The notes under the pieces are model-generated. The model was not told where the DNA came from, searched no databases, and was given only the letters and a program-made list of their open reading frames with translations. A program made the position numbers and the translations under genes. Below, piece after piece: positions 1-10,088 of a stretch of 64,000 bases of DNA. Numbering within the stretch: the stretch's first letter is position 1; the number at the start of each line of letters is the position of its first letter. The stretch spans positions 992,001-1,056,000 of the forward strand of contig NZ_CP126970.1 of NCBI RefSeq assembly GCF_030252185.1, read 5' to 3'. This DNA comes from Corynebacterium suedekumii (lineage in GTDB: Bacteria > Actinomycetota > Actinomycetes > Mycobacteriales > Mycobacteriaceae).

Positions 1-226
1 GGGCTACGAGCCAGGAGCTGAGGTAGGACATGAGGTCGACCCTTTCGGTCAGATGACTCACCGAACTGATGAATCGATCCTTATGTTACTGGGGCGGGGT
101 ACGACTACCAGCGCTTTTGCTGAGCGTACGCGAGTCTTTGGCCGTGCGGACGGGATGATTCTCCCGTGTATGACGTAACGAATCGTGACCTGCCTCACGC
201 GACTGGAACAAATGTAATCCACCGCA
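1..226. other. Upstream intergenic DNA, no gene recognised
   Basis: No convincing reading frame was seen here. The stretch is less GC-rich than its surroundings. It ends at the probable deoD promoter; anything further left lies outside the window. Confidence 0.5.
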
Positions 227-255
227 TTGCCAATTGTTCTGCCGGGGTCTAGCCT
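227..255 (+). promoter_or_regulatory. Probable sigma-A promoter of deoD
   Basis: A -35-like TTGCCA (227-232) is followed after 17 bases by a -10-like TAGCCT (250-255). It sits about 80 bases before the deoD start, and the transcript would begin just before the four ACGCATCA repeats. Confidence 0.4.
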
Positions 256-264
256 GGGCGGTAG

Positions 265-309
265 AACGCATCAGCACAACGCATCACCACGCATCACCAG
301 AACGCATCA
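265..309 (+). repeat. Four short direct repeats in the deoD leader
   Basis: ACGCATCA occurs at 266-273, 279-286, 289-296 and 302-309, with starts 10-13 bases apart. They lie between the probable promoter and the ribosome binding site of deoD. A regulator binding in tandem is possible but unproven; the array is too short and its spacers too small for CRISPR. Confidence 0.6.
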
Positions 310-333
310 CCGTCGATGAGGAGTCCCGCCACC

Positions 334-1053
334 ATGGCCACCACCAAGTCCACCCCGCACATCAACCCCCGCGGCGTCGACATCGCCGACACCGTCCTGC
401 TGCCCGGTGACCCGCTGCGCGCCAAGCACATCGCGGACACCTACCTGGAGGACGTCGTCCAGTTCAACGAGGTCCGCAACATGCTCGGCTACACCGGCAC
501 CTACCGAGGCACCCCGGTCTCGGTCATGGGGTCCGGCATGGGCATCCCCTCCATCAGCATCTACGCCTGGGAGCTGATCAACATCTTCGAGGCGAAGAAG
601 GTCATCCGCGTCGGTTCCTGCGGTTCGCTGCAGATGGATCTGGACCTCTACGAGGTCGTCGTCGCCCAGTCCGCCTCCACGGATTCCCGGATCCTCGAGC
701 AGTACAACCTGCCCGGCACGTTCGCCCCGACCGCGTCGTGGACGCTGCTCAAGGCTGTCGCTGATGAGGCGGAGAAGCAGAACGTGGACATCCACGTGGG
801 CAACATCCTCTCCAGCGACATCTTCTACAACGTCGATGACACGGTGAACCAGCGCTGGTCCGACATGGGTGTGCTCGGTGTGGAGATGGAGTCCGCCGGC
901 CTCTACGCCATCGCCGCCCATGCGGGCGTGGACGCACTCGGCATCTTCACCGTCTCCGACAACATCATGACCGGTGCGGCCACCACTCCGGAGGAGCGCC
1001 AGACGGCGTTCACCCAGATGATGGAACTCGCCCTCCCGCTGGCTGCGATCTAG
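334..1053 (+). CDS. deoD: Purine-nucleoside phosphorylase, DeoD type
   Basis: Cytoplasmic enzyme that splits purine (deoxy)ribonucleosides with phosphate into free base and (deoxy)ribose-1-phosphate, serving purine salvage. The 239 residues equal the length of E. coli DeoD and align with it along the whole protein. Visible family motifs are LLPGDPLRAK near the N-terminus (phosphate site), RVGSCG, GVEMESAG (ribose contacts) and TVSDNI (region of the catalytic Asp). The ATG at 334 is chosen because AGGAG (319-323) precedes it; the in-frame ATG at 316 would place that Shine-Dalgarno inside the gene and add six residues the family lacks. A transporter gene follows after 12 bases, so the two are probably co-transcribed. 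Confidence 0.95.
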   Translation: MATTKSTPHINPRGVDIADTVLLPGDPLRAKHIADTYLEDVVQFNEVRNMLGYTGTYRGTPVSVMGSGMGIPSISIYAWELINIFEAKKVIRVGSCGSLQMDLDLYEVVVAQSASTDSRILEQYNLPGTFAPTASWTLLKAVADEAEKQNVDIHVGNILSSDIFYNVDDTVNQRWSDMGVLGVEMESAGLYAIAAHAGVDALGIFTVSDNIMTGAATTPEERQTAFTQMMELALPLAAI

Positions 1054-1065
1054 GGGCCGGGGACC

Positions 1066-2478
1066 ATGTCAACCGCCACCGGCAACCAGCCCCGCAACCA
1101 GTCCGGCACCCAGGCCGGCACCGCCGTCAACCCCAAGGCCGCCGTCCCGGTCCTGCTGTTCGCCTTCGTCTTCTGTCTCATCGTGGACAACGGCTTCAAG
1201 ACCATGACCATGCCCATCGCCGAGGGCCTGGGCATCTCCGACAACACCGCCAGCCTCCAGGCGTCGCTGGCGGGTGTGGTCATCGGCATCGGCGCGGTGG
1301 TCTACGCCGCGCTGGCCGACTCGATCTCCATCCGCAAGCTCATGCTCGTCGGCGTCGGCTTCATCGTCGTCGGCTCGCTCATGGGCTTCATCTTCTCCGG
1401 CTCGTGGCCGATGGTCCTCACCGGCCGTATCGTCCAGACCGCCGGTCTCGCCGCCGCGGAGACGCTCTACGTCATCTACGTGACCAAGCATCTGGCCGCC
1501 GAGGACCAGAAGACCTACCTCGGTTTCTCCACCGCCGCCTTCCAGTTCGGTCTACTCGTGGGTGCTCTCACCAGTGGTTTCATCGCCACCTACGTGTCGT
1601 GGACGGCGATGTTCCTCATCCCGCTCATCCTCGTGCTCGTCGTCCCGGCGATCTACAAGATGGTGCCGGAGGATGAGGCCGTCGAGGGACACCTGGACAT
1701 CCTCGGCCTGTTCCTCATCGCCGTGTTCGCCGCCAGCCTCACCATGTACATGCAGGCCTTCAACTGGCTGTGGCTCATCCCGACCGTCATCGGCCTGGCC
1801 CTGTTCGCCTGGCACGTGAAGTCCCACAAGGGTGCCCTGGTCCGCCCGGAGTTCTTCACCAACGGCCGCTACGTCTGGGCGATCACCCTGGTGTTCATCG
1901 TCTACTCCACGCAGCTGGGCTACATCTTCCTGCTGCCGTATGCCGCGAACTCGCTGCATGACATGTCGCTCGACCGTGCCGCGCTGCTCATGGTGCCCGG
2001 CTACGCGTGCGCCGTGCTGGTGGGTATCTTCTCCGGCAAGATCGGCAAGGTCCTCACCTCGCGGCAGACCATCTTCACCGCCCTGGCGATGATCGTCAGT
2101 TCGCTGGTCATGGCGGCGATCTTCATGGAGCTGCACGTCGGCGTCCTCGCCGTCTCCATCGTGCTCTTCGCCTCCGGCTTCGCCCTCATCTACGCACCAT
2201 TGGTCAACACGGCGCTGAGCAACATCCCGCCGATCAAGTCGGGTATCGCGATCGGCTTCTACAACCTCATCATCAACATCGCCATCCCCCTGGGTATCGC
2301 GTACTCCGCGAAACTCCAGGACCTCGAGCTCACGTGGTTCTCCGGCCTGTCCCTCTCGGACACCGCCGCCGGCCAGGTCTACTCCTCGGTCCTGTGGGTC
2401 CTGGCGCTCATCGCCGCCGCCGGCACCGTCATCTACTTCCTCGCGGACCGCAGCATGCACACCCGCGAGGCGGTGTAA
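1066..2478 (+). CDS. MFS transporter, probably 14 TM segments
   Basis: A 470-residue integral membrane protein of the major facilitator superfamily. After a hydrophilic N-terminal tail of about 25 residues there are regularly spaced hydrophobic segments to the end, consistent with a 14-helix drug/proton-type carrier. The substrate cannot be read from sequence. Because it starts 12 bases after deoD, with GGGGA before the ATG, a role in moving nucleosides, bases or a related metabolite is a reasonable guess, but an efflux pump is equally possible. A hairpin at 2508-2541 may end the transcript. Confidence 0.85.
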   Translation: MSTATGNQPRNQSGTQAGTAVNPKAAVPVLLFAFVFCLIVDNGFKTMTMPIAEGLGISDNTASLQASLAGVVIGIGAVVYAALADSISIRKLMLVGVGFIVVGSLMGFIFSGSWPMVLTGRIVQTAGLAAAETLYVIYVTKHLAAEDQKTYLGFSTAAFQFGLLVGALTSGFIATYVSWTAMFLIPLILVLVVPAIYKMVPEDEAVEGHLDILGLFLIAVFAASLTMYMQAFNWLWLIPTVIGLALFAWHVKSHKGALVRPEFFTNGRYVWAITLVFIVYSTQLGYIFLLPYAANSLHDMSLDRAALLMVPGYACAVLVGIFSGKIGKVLTSRQTIFTALAMIVSSLVMAAIFMELHVGVLAVSIVLFASGFALIYAPLVNTALSNIPPIKSGIAIGFYNLIINIAIPLGIAYSAKLQDLELTWFSGLSLSDTAAGQVYSSVLWVLALIAAAGTVIYFLADRSMHTREAV

Positions 2479-2507
2479 CCCCCGCTTATCGACGCCGCCC
2501 CTCCCGC

Positions 2508-2541
2508 ACCACTCCCCGCACCTCACGGTGCGAGGGGTGGT
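2508..2541 (+). terminator. Hairpin after the MFS gene
   Basis: Arms 2508-2522 and 2527-2541 pair over about 15 bases with two mismatches around a 4-base loop. No T-run follows, so termination is likely but not certain. The hairpin ends 18 bases before the -10 element of the next gene. Confidence 0.5.
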
Positions 2542-2571
2542 GCTGTGGATACATCTGGCTACGATCGTCCC

Positions 2572-3705
2572 GTGAGCACCCGCGCCGTTCCGTCCACCCG
2601 CCCCGCCTTCCCGCCGGGGGAGTGGCTGGTCGCCGCGCTGATCTTCCTCATCGGCTCCGTCGTCCGCATCATCACCCTGGGGGTCGTCGCCCGAGCCAAC
2701 GACGATGACCTCGCCGGCCTGCTGACCAAGTGGGACGCCCAGTACTACCTGGCCATCGCCGAGTCCGGCTACTTCGACGCCGACCTGGGCACCGATGTCC
2801 CCGTCCATGAACGCACCCTCGCGTTCTTCCCCGGGTTCCCGGCCCTGGTCCGCCTGCTGCACGAAGTCACCGGGCTTGATTTTCCCGTCGCCGCGATGCT
2901 GGTCAACGTCGTGGCCGGCACCGCCATGACCGCCGGTGCCATGGCGATCGCCGCCCGCATGGGCGCGGGCCTGTCCGGTCGCATCGGGGCCGGCATCCTC
3001 GTCTCCTGCGCCCCCATGGCGATCACCTTCTCCATGCCGTACTCGGAGGCATTGTTCGGGGCGCTGGCGTTCTGGGCGCTTCTCGCCCTCATGGACCGTC
3101 GCTGGTGGCTGGCCGGGATCCTCATCCTGGCCTGCGGGTTCACCCGTCTCACGGCGGTCGCCCTCATCGCGGTGTTCCTCGTGGTCGTCCTGCTGCACGC
3201 CCGCCGGGACTGGCGGGCATGGGCCGCACTCGCCCTGACCCCGTGGTCGATCTTCGGCTACGTCATCTACGCCAGCATCCCCACCTGGGATGCCGGCGGC
3301 TACTTCGGCATCCAGGAGCAGGGCTGGAGCTCAGGCGTCGATCTCGGCCGGGCCACCGTCACCTGGGTCTGGGAGGTGCTCACCACCAGTGACGAGGCCG
3401 GGTACCTCCTCAGTGTCGGCGTCATGGTCGCCTCGGTCATCGCCCTGGCCGCCGCCTGGCGGCGTGTGCCCTGGGAGGTGTGGCTGTTCTCCGCCGCGCT
3501 CATGGCCACGGTCCTGCTCTCCGACGGCATCATGCACTCCCGGCCCCGCCTGCTCATGCCCGCCGTCATCCTGCTGCTCCCGTGGGTGCTGTTCATCGTC
3601 CGGCGGTGGCCGCGCGGTTGGCAGCTCGCCGCCGCGACCGGGTGGGTCCTGTTCGGGGCGTGGTTCTCCGCGTACCTGCTCGGCGTGTTCCCCTGGGCCA
3701 TCTGA
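2572..3705 (+). CDS. PIG-V-like mannosyltransferase, membrane
   Basis: A 377-residue polytopic membrane protein resembling the PIG-V/GPI-mannosyltransferase II family and actinobacterial GT-C mannosyltransferases, which use polyprenol-phosphate-mannose on the outer face of the membrane. The motif KWDAQYYL early in the protein, with its acidic residue in the first extracytoplasmic loop, fits GT-C enzymes; 8-10 hydrophobic segments follow. GTG 2572 is preferred because TACGAT (2560-2565) ends six bases before it, the pattern of a leaderless transcript; an in-frame ATG at 2545 overlaps the upstream hairpin. The acceptor is unknown; lipoglycan or glycoprotein mannosylation is possible. Confidence 0.65.
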   Translation: MSTRAVPSTRPAFPPGEWLVAALIFLIGSVVRIITLGVVARANDDDLAGLLTKWDAQYYLAIAESGYFDADLGTDVPVHERTLAFFPGFPALVRLLHEVTGLDFPVAAMLVNVVAGTAMTAGAMAIAARMGAGLSGRIGAGILVSCAPMAITFSMPYSEALFGALAFWALLALMDRRWWLAGILILACGFTRLTAVALIAVFLVVVLLHARRDWRAWAALALTPWSIFGYVIYASIPTWDAGGYFGIQEQGWSSGVDLGRATVTWVWEVLTTSDEAGYLLSVGVMVASVIALAAAWRRVPWEVWLFSAALMATVLLSDGIMHSRPRLLMPAVILLLPWVLFIVRRWPRGWQLAAATGWVLFGAWFSAYLLGVFPWAI

Positions 3706-3733
3706 GCGCGGGGGAGGGTAGTTGCCCCCGCGC
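3706..3733 (+). terminator. Terminator of the mannosyltransferase gene
   Basis: A perfect 9-bp stem (3706-3714 with 3725-3733) begins directly after the stop codon. An alternative stem AGTTG/CAACT overlaps it. It separates the gene from lysC. Confidence 0.6.
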
Positions 3734-3823
3734 AACTAAATGCTGCGCCGTAAACGCAGGCAGGTAAGGTGAACCACGAACTTCACTCACCCCTGGCGAA
3801 CAACGACGAAAGGTGGCCGACTG

Positions 3824-5089
3824 GTGGCTCTGATCGTTCAGAAATATGGCGGTTCCTCCCTGGAGACGGCGGAGCGCATCCGCGCGGTTGCGGAGCGGAT
3901 CGTCGCCACCAAGAAGGCCGGCAACGACGTCGTCGTCGTGTGCTCCGCGATGGGGGACACCACCGACGAACTGCTCGACCTCGCCGCGCAGGTCAACCCG
4001 GTCCCGCCGGCCCGCGAGATGGACATGCTGCTGACCGCCGGTGAGCGTATCTCGAATGCGCTGGTGGCCATGGCCATCGAGTCCTTCGGTGCGCAGGCCC
4101 AGTCCTTCACCGGTTCCCAGGCCGGTGTGCTCACCACCGAGCGTCACGGCAACGCGCGGATCGTCGATGTCACCCCGGCCCGGGTGCAGGAGGCCCTGGA
4201 CAAGGGTCGGATCTGCATCGTCGCCGGATTCCAGGGCGTGAACAAGGACACGCGCGACGTCACCACGCTGGGTCGGGGCGGTTCGGACACCACCGCCGTC
4301 GCACTGGCTGCGGCGCTCAACGCCGACGTGTGCGAGATCTACTCCGACGTCGACGGCGTGTACACTGCCGACCCGCGCATCGTCCCCAACGCCCAGAAGC
4401 TGGAGAAGCTCTCGTTCGAGGAGATGCTCGAGCTTGCGGCGGTGGGGTCGAAGATCCTGGTGCTGCGCAGCGTGGAGTACGCGCGCGCCTTCAATGTCCC
4501 GATGCGAGTTCGCTCGTCTTACAGCAATGATCCCGGCACCCTGATCGCCGGTTCGATGGAGGATATCCCCGTGGAAGAAGCAGTTCTCACTGGCGTAGCA
4601 ACCGACAACTCCGAGGCCAAGGTCACCGTCCTCGGCATCCCCGACAAGCCGGGCGAGGCCGCGACCGTGTTCCGCGCCGTCGCCGACGCCGAGATCAACA
4701 TCGACATGGTGCTGCAGAACGTCTCCTCGCTGGAGGACGGCAAGACCGACATCACCTTCACCTGCCCGCGTTCCGACGGCCCGCGCGCCATGGAGCTGCT
4801 GAAGAAGCTGCAGGGTGAGCACGACTGGTCGAACGTTCTCTACGACGACCAGGTGGGCAAGGTCTCCCTCGTCGGTGCGGGCATGAAGTCCCACCCGGGT
4901 GTCACCGCCGACTTCACCGAGGCACTGCGTGACGCCGGCGTCAACATCGAACTCATCTCCACCTCGGAGATCCGCATCTCCGTCCTCATCCGCGAGACCG
5001 ACCTCGAGGCCGCTGCCCGTGCCCTGCACGAGCGCTTCGAGCTCGGCGGCGACACCGAGGCCACCGTCTACGCCGGCACCGGCCGTTAA
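3824..5089 (+). CDS. lysC: Aspartokinase, alpha subunit
   Basis: Phosphorylates aspartate with ATP, the first step toward lysine, diaminopimelate, threonine, methionine and isoleucine. The 421 residues match the length of C. glutamicum LysC and the sequence agrees closely throughout: N-terminal VQKYGGSS kinase motif, the amino-acid kinase domain to about residue 250, then two ACT domains that bind lysine plus threonine for feedback control. The GTG start lies 10 bases after GAAAGG. An internal start at 4571 gives the separate beta subunit. asd begins 12 bases downstream with its own AAGGAG, so the two form the classic operon. A TAAGGT at 3765-3770 could be its -10 element. Confidence 0.97.
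   Translation: MALIVQKYGGSSLETAERIRAVAERIVATKKAGNDVVVVCSAMGDTTDELLDLAAQVNPVPPAREMDMLLTAGERISNALVAMAIESFGAQAQSFTGSQAGVLTTERHGNARIVDVTPARVQEALDKGRICIVAGFQGVNKDTRDVTTLGRGGSDTTAVALAAALNADVCEIYSDVDGVYTADPRIVPNAQKLEKLSFEEMLELAAVGSKILVLRSVEYARAFNVPMRVRSSYSNDPGTLIAGSMEDIPVEEAVLTGVATDNSEAKVTVLGIPDKPGEAATVFRAVADAEINIDMVLQNVSSLEDGKTDITFTCPRSDGPRAMELLKKLQGEHDWSNVLYDDQVGKVSLVGAGMKSHPGVTADFTEALRDAGVNIELISTSEIRISVLIRETDLEAAARALHERFELGGDTEATVYAGTGR
4571..5089 (+). CDS. lysC: Aspartokinase beta subunit (nested start)
   Basis: The in-frame GTG for Val250 is preceded by GGAGG (4558-4562) at a spacing of 8 bases. Translation from here gives 172 residues comprising the two ACT domains, the same size as the known beta subunit of corynebacterial aspartokinase, which assembles with the alpha subunit as a regulatory partner (family knowledge). 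The GGAGG lies inside codons for Met-Glu-Asp, so coding sequence and initiation signal overlap. Confidence 0.8.
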   Translation: MEEAVLTGVATDNSEAKVTVLGIPDKPGEAATVFRAVADAEINIDMVLQNVSSLEDGKTDITFTCPRSDGPRAMELLKKLQGEHDWSNVLYDDQVGKVSLVGAGMKSHPGVTADFTEALRDAGVNIELISTSEIRISVLIRETDLEAAARALHERFELGGDTEATVYAGTGR

Positions 5090-6208
<1,119 letters not shown>

Positions 6209-6274
6209 TAGTGAATCCCACCGCACCGCATCGGGATGGCTCCACCCGGACGAAAAGTGCGATTATGATCACTA

Positions 6275-7268
6275 TGTCCGGGGCGGATTCAACTGGTCGT
6301 CGCAACACCCCTTTTGATGGAGGTGTTCAGCTGTGGCGACGAAGGATTGGATCGCGAGGACGAGCGATGTGCACGAGGGTGCGCGGCGGCAGTGGCGTGC
6401 GGATCGGGCGTTGCGGCCCCCGATGCGGTCGCCCGGTCGTCCGGAACCCTCGCGGGAGGTGCAGCGTGAGTTCTGGCGCTTGATCGCGACGGGCATCACC
6501 TCGGCGGAGGCAGCGCTCAAAGTAGGAGTGTCCGTGCCGGTGGGTACGCGCTGGTTTCGGCATGCTGGGGGCATGCCACCACTGAGCCTGAACGAGCCCT
6601 CGGGTAGGTACCTGTCGTTCGAAGAGCTCGAGGAGATCGCGATCCTGCGGGCCACGGGCTTGGGAGTGCGGCAGATCGCCCGTGAGCTGGGGCGTGACCC
6701 GGGGACTATCTCGCGGGAACTGCGGCGCAACGCTGCAACCCGCAGCGGGAAACAAGAGTATCCGGCGGTGGTGGCACAGTGGAAAGCGCAACAGGCCGCG
6801 AAGCGCCCGAAAACTGCGAAACTCGTCTCTCACGTGGTGCTGCGTGAGTATGTGCAGGAGCGACTCTCCGGCAACATTCGCCGTTCTGACGGAACCGTGG
6901 TTGATGGGCCGACACCGGTGCCGTGGAAAGGGTTGAACAAGCCGCATCGGGCGGATCGTCGCTGGTCGCTTGCCTGGAGTCCCGAGCAGATCTCTCACCG
7001 GTTGACCATCGATTTCCCCGATGATGAATCCATGCGCATCAGCCCGGAGGCGATCTACCAGTCACTGTTCATCGAGGGTCGTGGCGGCCTGAAACGTGAG
7101 TTGGTCACCTGCTTGCGTACTGGGCGGGCGCTGCGCCGACCCCGGGAACGGTCACGGAATACACCCCAGGGTCACGCCACCGCGGACGTCGTGTTGTCCG
7201 AACGGCCCGCCGAGGCCGCCGATCGGGCGGTTCCCGGACACTGGGAGGGTGATCTGATCATCGGTACG
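6275..7268 (+). mobile_element. IS30-family remnant, right end lost
   Basis: The left terminal region appears to start near 6275, just before the transposase, and the right part is missing: at 7269 the sequence passes directly into the terminal repeat of an IS256 element. A hairpin AACACC/GGTGTT (6304-6327) covers the transposase Shine-Dalgarno, a usual way for insertion sequences to block read-through translation. The exact left boundary is uncertain. Confidence 0.65.
6333..7268 (+). pseudogene. IS30 transposase, C-terminally truncated
   Basis: Begins at GTG 6333 after GGAGG. The N-terminal half carries the IS30 helix-turn-helix (LGVRQIARELGRDPGTISRE), and the frame ends just after HWEGDLIIG, which holds the first Asp of the DDE triad. 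The remaining Asp and Glu are absent because the IS256 end cuts in; a stop follows at 7283 within the foreign sequence. With one of three catalytic residues it cannot be an active transposase. Full-length relatives are commonly above 400 residues; about 312 remain. Confidence 0.85.
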
Positions 7269-8721
7269 GGTCGTGTCCCGTAGCGTGGTGTATCTGTAAC
7301 TGCCGGTGAGGACCCCATGAACGACGTGGGCGACCACCGAAGTCACCTTTCGAATCAACTCTCACATCTCCTCGAAAGGGAAACCCACGATGGCCGCTGG
7401 CCCTTATTCTATCGACCCGGCCACCTATCTCGACGACCTACTGTCTCAAGCCTCCCCGGACCTGATGCGCGAGATGCTCCAGCGCTTCATCAACCAGATC
7501 CTGTCCACCCAGGCCGACCAGATCTGCGGTGCTGATTACGCCACCGTCAGTGACAACCGCTCCAACGTCCGTAACGGCTACCGCCACCGCGACCTCGACA
7601 CCCGCGTCGGCACCATCGACGTCGCCGTGCCCAAACTCAGAACCGGGTCCTTCTTCCCGGACTGGCTGCTGGAACGGCGCACACGTGCCGAACGAGCCCT
7701 GACCACCGTCATTGCCACTTGCTACCTCAAGGGTGTGTCGACGCGTCGGATGAACGACCTGGTCGCCAGCCTGGGCATCACCAATCTCTCGAAGTCGCAG
7801 GTCTCCGAGATGGCCAAGGATCTCGATTCCATGGTGGAGGATTTCCGCACCCGGCCGTTGGACACCGGCCCGTACCTGTATGTTTCGTGTGACGCGTTGA
7901 CCATGAAGGTCCGTGAAGGCGGCCGGGTGGTGAAAACCTCCGTCCTGCTGGCCACCGGGGCCAACGCCGAAGGGTACCGGGAGTTGTTGGGCATGCAGGT
8001 CGCCACCGCCGAGTCGGTGGCCTCCTGGACCGGCTTTTTCAGAGACCTGAAAGCCCGGGGTCTCAACGAGGTCTACCTGGTCACCAGCGACGCGCACCTG
8101 GGCATCCAGCACGCCATCGGGGAAGTCCTGCCCAACGCCTCCTGGCAGCGCTGCCGCACACACTTCGCGAAGAACCTCTCCGGGATGGTGCCCAAGACCC
8201 AGTGGCCAACGTTGTCGGCGATGTTCCACACGATCTTCCAGCAACCCGACGCCGCATCGGTGTGGGCCCAAGCCCGCGAAGTCGTGACCTTCTGCGAGCA
8301 GAGGTTCCCGCACGTGGCCGACTATTGGGGGATGCCCTGGACGAGCTATTGGCGTTCACGCACGCCCCGAAGGCGGTGTGGACGAAGGTGTGGTCGAACA
8401 ACCCCACTGAGCGGCTGAACCGGGAGATCCGCCGGCGCACCGACGTCGTCGGTATCTTCCCGAACCGCGACGCCGTGGTCCGTCTGGTCGGGGCGGTGCT
8501 GGCGGAGCAGCATGATGAGTGGATCCAGCAGAAGCGCTACATGTCGCTGACGAGTCTGGAGCAGACGAACGCGATGATGGCCGCCGCCGTCATCGATGCC
8601 GGCGAGTCCACTCAGGAGGTCGCATGAGCCAGTCTCACCATCGGACTCGTGACGGCCCCTGAGCCCGTCAGACCTTCTGTTTTATCGAAAGGGCAGAAAC
8701 ACCACTTCCCAGGACTTGGCC
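7269..8721 (+). mobile_element. IS256-family insertion sequence with both ends
   Basis: Imperfect terminal inverted repeats of about 27 bases can be seen: the left begins at 7269 and the right ends at 8721, sharing GTCC and GTGGTGT blocks and the flanking TCT. The 1.45 kb between them hold one transposase gene. Flanking 8-base sequences (7261-7268 and 8722-8729) do not match, so there is no target-site duplication: the left flank is IS30 and the right flank is IS3. A CCTTTCGA/TCGAAAGG stem (7346-7379) covers the Shine-Dalgarno. Confidence 0.75.
7390..8627 (+). pseudogene. IS256 transposase with one-base frameshift
   Basis: Mutator-type DDE transposase. The first frame (to 8418) carries the N-terminal domain, the first Asp in VSCDALTM and the second in VTSDAHLG. 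The continuation in the next frame (to 8627) carries [16 protein letters not shown] with the catalytic Glu. One missing base near 8325-8326 (TT where TTT is expected) joins them into a normal protein of about 412 residues. As written the catalytic Glu is lost. The missing base may be natural decay or a base-calling error, as at four other places in the window. Confidence 0.85.
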
Positions 8722-9064
8722 CCGCGCTGCGGGTCGAGGGCTTTTTCTTCCTTCGGCGGATACCCGCCAGGCCGTCGGCGGCCATGAGGCGTTCGACGGT
8801 GCAGCGGGCAACGTTGCCGAAGGTGCCTTCGCGGTTGATCTCCGCCCACAGTTTCCGGGCACCGTAACATGAGTAGTTGTCCTCGAAGATGCGGCGTAGC
8901 GCCCGGGTGATCTGCTTGTCCCGGATAGACCGGGCTGATTCAGGCCGGGATTTGTGGGCGTAATACGTGCTCAGGGCTATCTTCGCGCTGGTGGTAGCCA
9001 GGACACGGATGATGGGCTCGACCCCGAACTGGGCACGGTTGTCGTCGATGAATCGCACGATCAC
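8722..9064 (-). pseudogene. IS3 orfB, truncated before the DDE core
   Basis: Starts at GTG 9064, overlapping the orfA stop (GTGA). The retained part has the IS3 OrfB N-terminal domain (CYGARKLWAEINREG, ADGLAGIRRRKKKPSTRS). It then runs into the IS256 terminal repeat, and a chance frame continues to 8612. The whole rve integrase core with its DDE residues is missing, so it is inactive. Confidence 0.8.
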
Positions 9065-9371
9065 TTGTGTGGGCGGTCGAGTTCCGCCGCGAAAAAGCTG
9101 AGGCCTTCTTCAGGATATCGTTGGCGCGTTTGGCTTCGGCGAGCTCAGCCCGCAGCTGGCGGTTTTCTGCTTCCAGGTCGACCGACTCGGCCGGGGTGCC
9201 AACACCGGATTGTTTGTGGGTGCGGACCCAGACGCGCAGTGTTTCCTTGCTCACGCCGAGCTCGCCGGCGATGCGGGTGACCGCACCCCGGGCCGTGTCA
9301 GGGTCGGCTTGGGCGTGGAGCACGAGTTCTATGGCGCGCTGCTTGAGCTCTGGGGTGTACTTGACGGGCAC
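9061..9371 (-). pseudogene. IS3 orfA (helix-turn-helix), frameshifted near its end
   Basis: GTG 9371 starts a protein with the IS3 OrfA helix-turn-helix (YTPELKQRAIELV, ELGVSKETLRVWV) and a leucine-zipper-like stretch (LEAENRQLRAELAEAK). At 9092-9096 a run of five A (T on the coding strand) is one base short: with six the protein ends ...ASAFFAAELDRPHK at the stop 9061-9063, overlapping orfB. As written it drifts into an unrelated frame to 8940. Confidence 0.75.
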
Positions 9372-9410
9372 GTAAGGGGTTCCTTTTCCAGTTTCCTACC
9401 CTCCATTAAA

Positions 9411-9911
9411 CCCGGGGCGAACCAGTGCATCGACGAGTCCGGCAACACCATCATCGAATTCTCTGATGGCACTGTCGTGACGGTGAACAAGGGTGAATGT
9501 GCGGCATGCGGGGGATCGTCGGGAATCGGATCCTCGGATGGCACCGAGGGCTCATCCCTGACCCGTGGCCCCAGTAGTAGTTCCTCGGACGCCCGCTGTG
9601 TCCAGGCTGCCGCAACCGTCGGCCTTCCCCTGCTCGCCCTGATCCCGATCGGCATCGCAACACAGGTCAACATCCCGGGACTGTCCCCGCTGGTCGCTGA
9701 CGCGCAGGCACAGCTGCAGCGCATCAACACTGACCTGCAGCAGCAGTCCGGGATCTATGACGAAGAGACTGCACGTCTCATCGCTCAGATCAACGCCGAG
9801 CTGGAGAACGACGGTGGCGCCATCGGCCAGGCAGTGGGCGCTGCCGCAGTGATCGCCATCGGTGGTCTCGTCGGCAAGTACCTGTACGACAACTGCGTCC
9901 CGCGAAGCTAG
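9411..9911 (+). pseudogene. C-terminal fragment of a large corynebacterial surface protein
   Basis: About 167 codons remain. They begin inside a domain that reads CIDESGNTIIEFSDG and ends in a Cys pair (ECAAC), followed by a Ser/Gly-rich linker and a C-terminal module: DARCVQAAATVGLPLLALIP hydrophobic segment, a helical region (LVADAQAQLQRINTD), a second hydrophobic segment (GAAAVIAIGGLVGKYL) and a final Cys. This module is typical of long secreted corynebacterial proteins with repeated Rib/YPDG-like domains (family recollection). The N-terminal part with signal peptide is not upstream in the window; the IS cluster has replaced it. No start codon belongs to this fragment. Confidence 0.65.
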
Positions 9912-9921
9912 TGGGATCCTG

Positions 9922-9951
9922 CCGGATCACCTAGTCGAGCAGGTGATCCGG
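9922..9951 (+). terminator. Hairpin after the surface-protein fragment
   Basis: Perfect 11-bp stem CCGGATCACCT (9922-9932) with AGGTGATCCGG (9941-9951), 8-base loop, 10 bases after the stop codon. No T-tract follows. Confidence 0.6.
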
Positions 9952-9960
9952 TGGTGGAAT

Positions 9961-10017
9961 GAAGACCTCTGGTGTGGAGGAAGGCGAAATGCTCCCTTCC
10001 TTCAGCCGGAGGTCTTC
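9961..10017. repeat. Second hairpin, two nested stems
   Basis: GAAGACCTC (9961-9969) pairs with GAGGTCTTC (10009-10017), and inside it GGAAGG (9979-9984) pairs with CCTTCC (9995-10000). It lies between two convergent transcription units and may be part of a series of terminators. Confidence 0.55.
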
Positions 10018-10088
10018 TGCTGTCTCGAAGCGCGTGGTGGTTGGGAGTCTGTCCGCTTCCTCGGAGCGACCTTGCTCGAGCTGAATCA

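Larger units (their letters stand above)
8722..9405 (-). mobile_element. IS3-family remnant
   Basis: Reverse-strand remnant with orfA intact apart from one base and only the first 100-odd codons of orfB. The orfB side is cut off exactly at the right end of the IS256 element. The orfA side ends near 9405, where the sequence becomes the surface-protein fragment. No complete pair of terminal repeats remains. Confidence 0.7.

Noticed and set aside
265..309. CRISPR array
   Set aside because: Repeats of 8 bases and spacing of 10-13 bases do not fit, and no cas gene is near.
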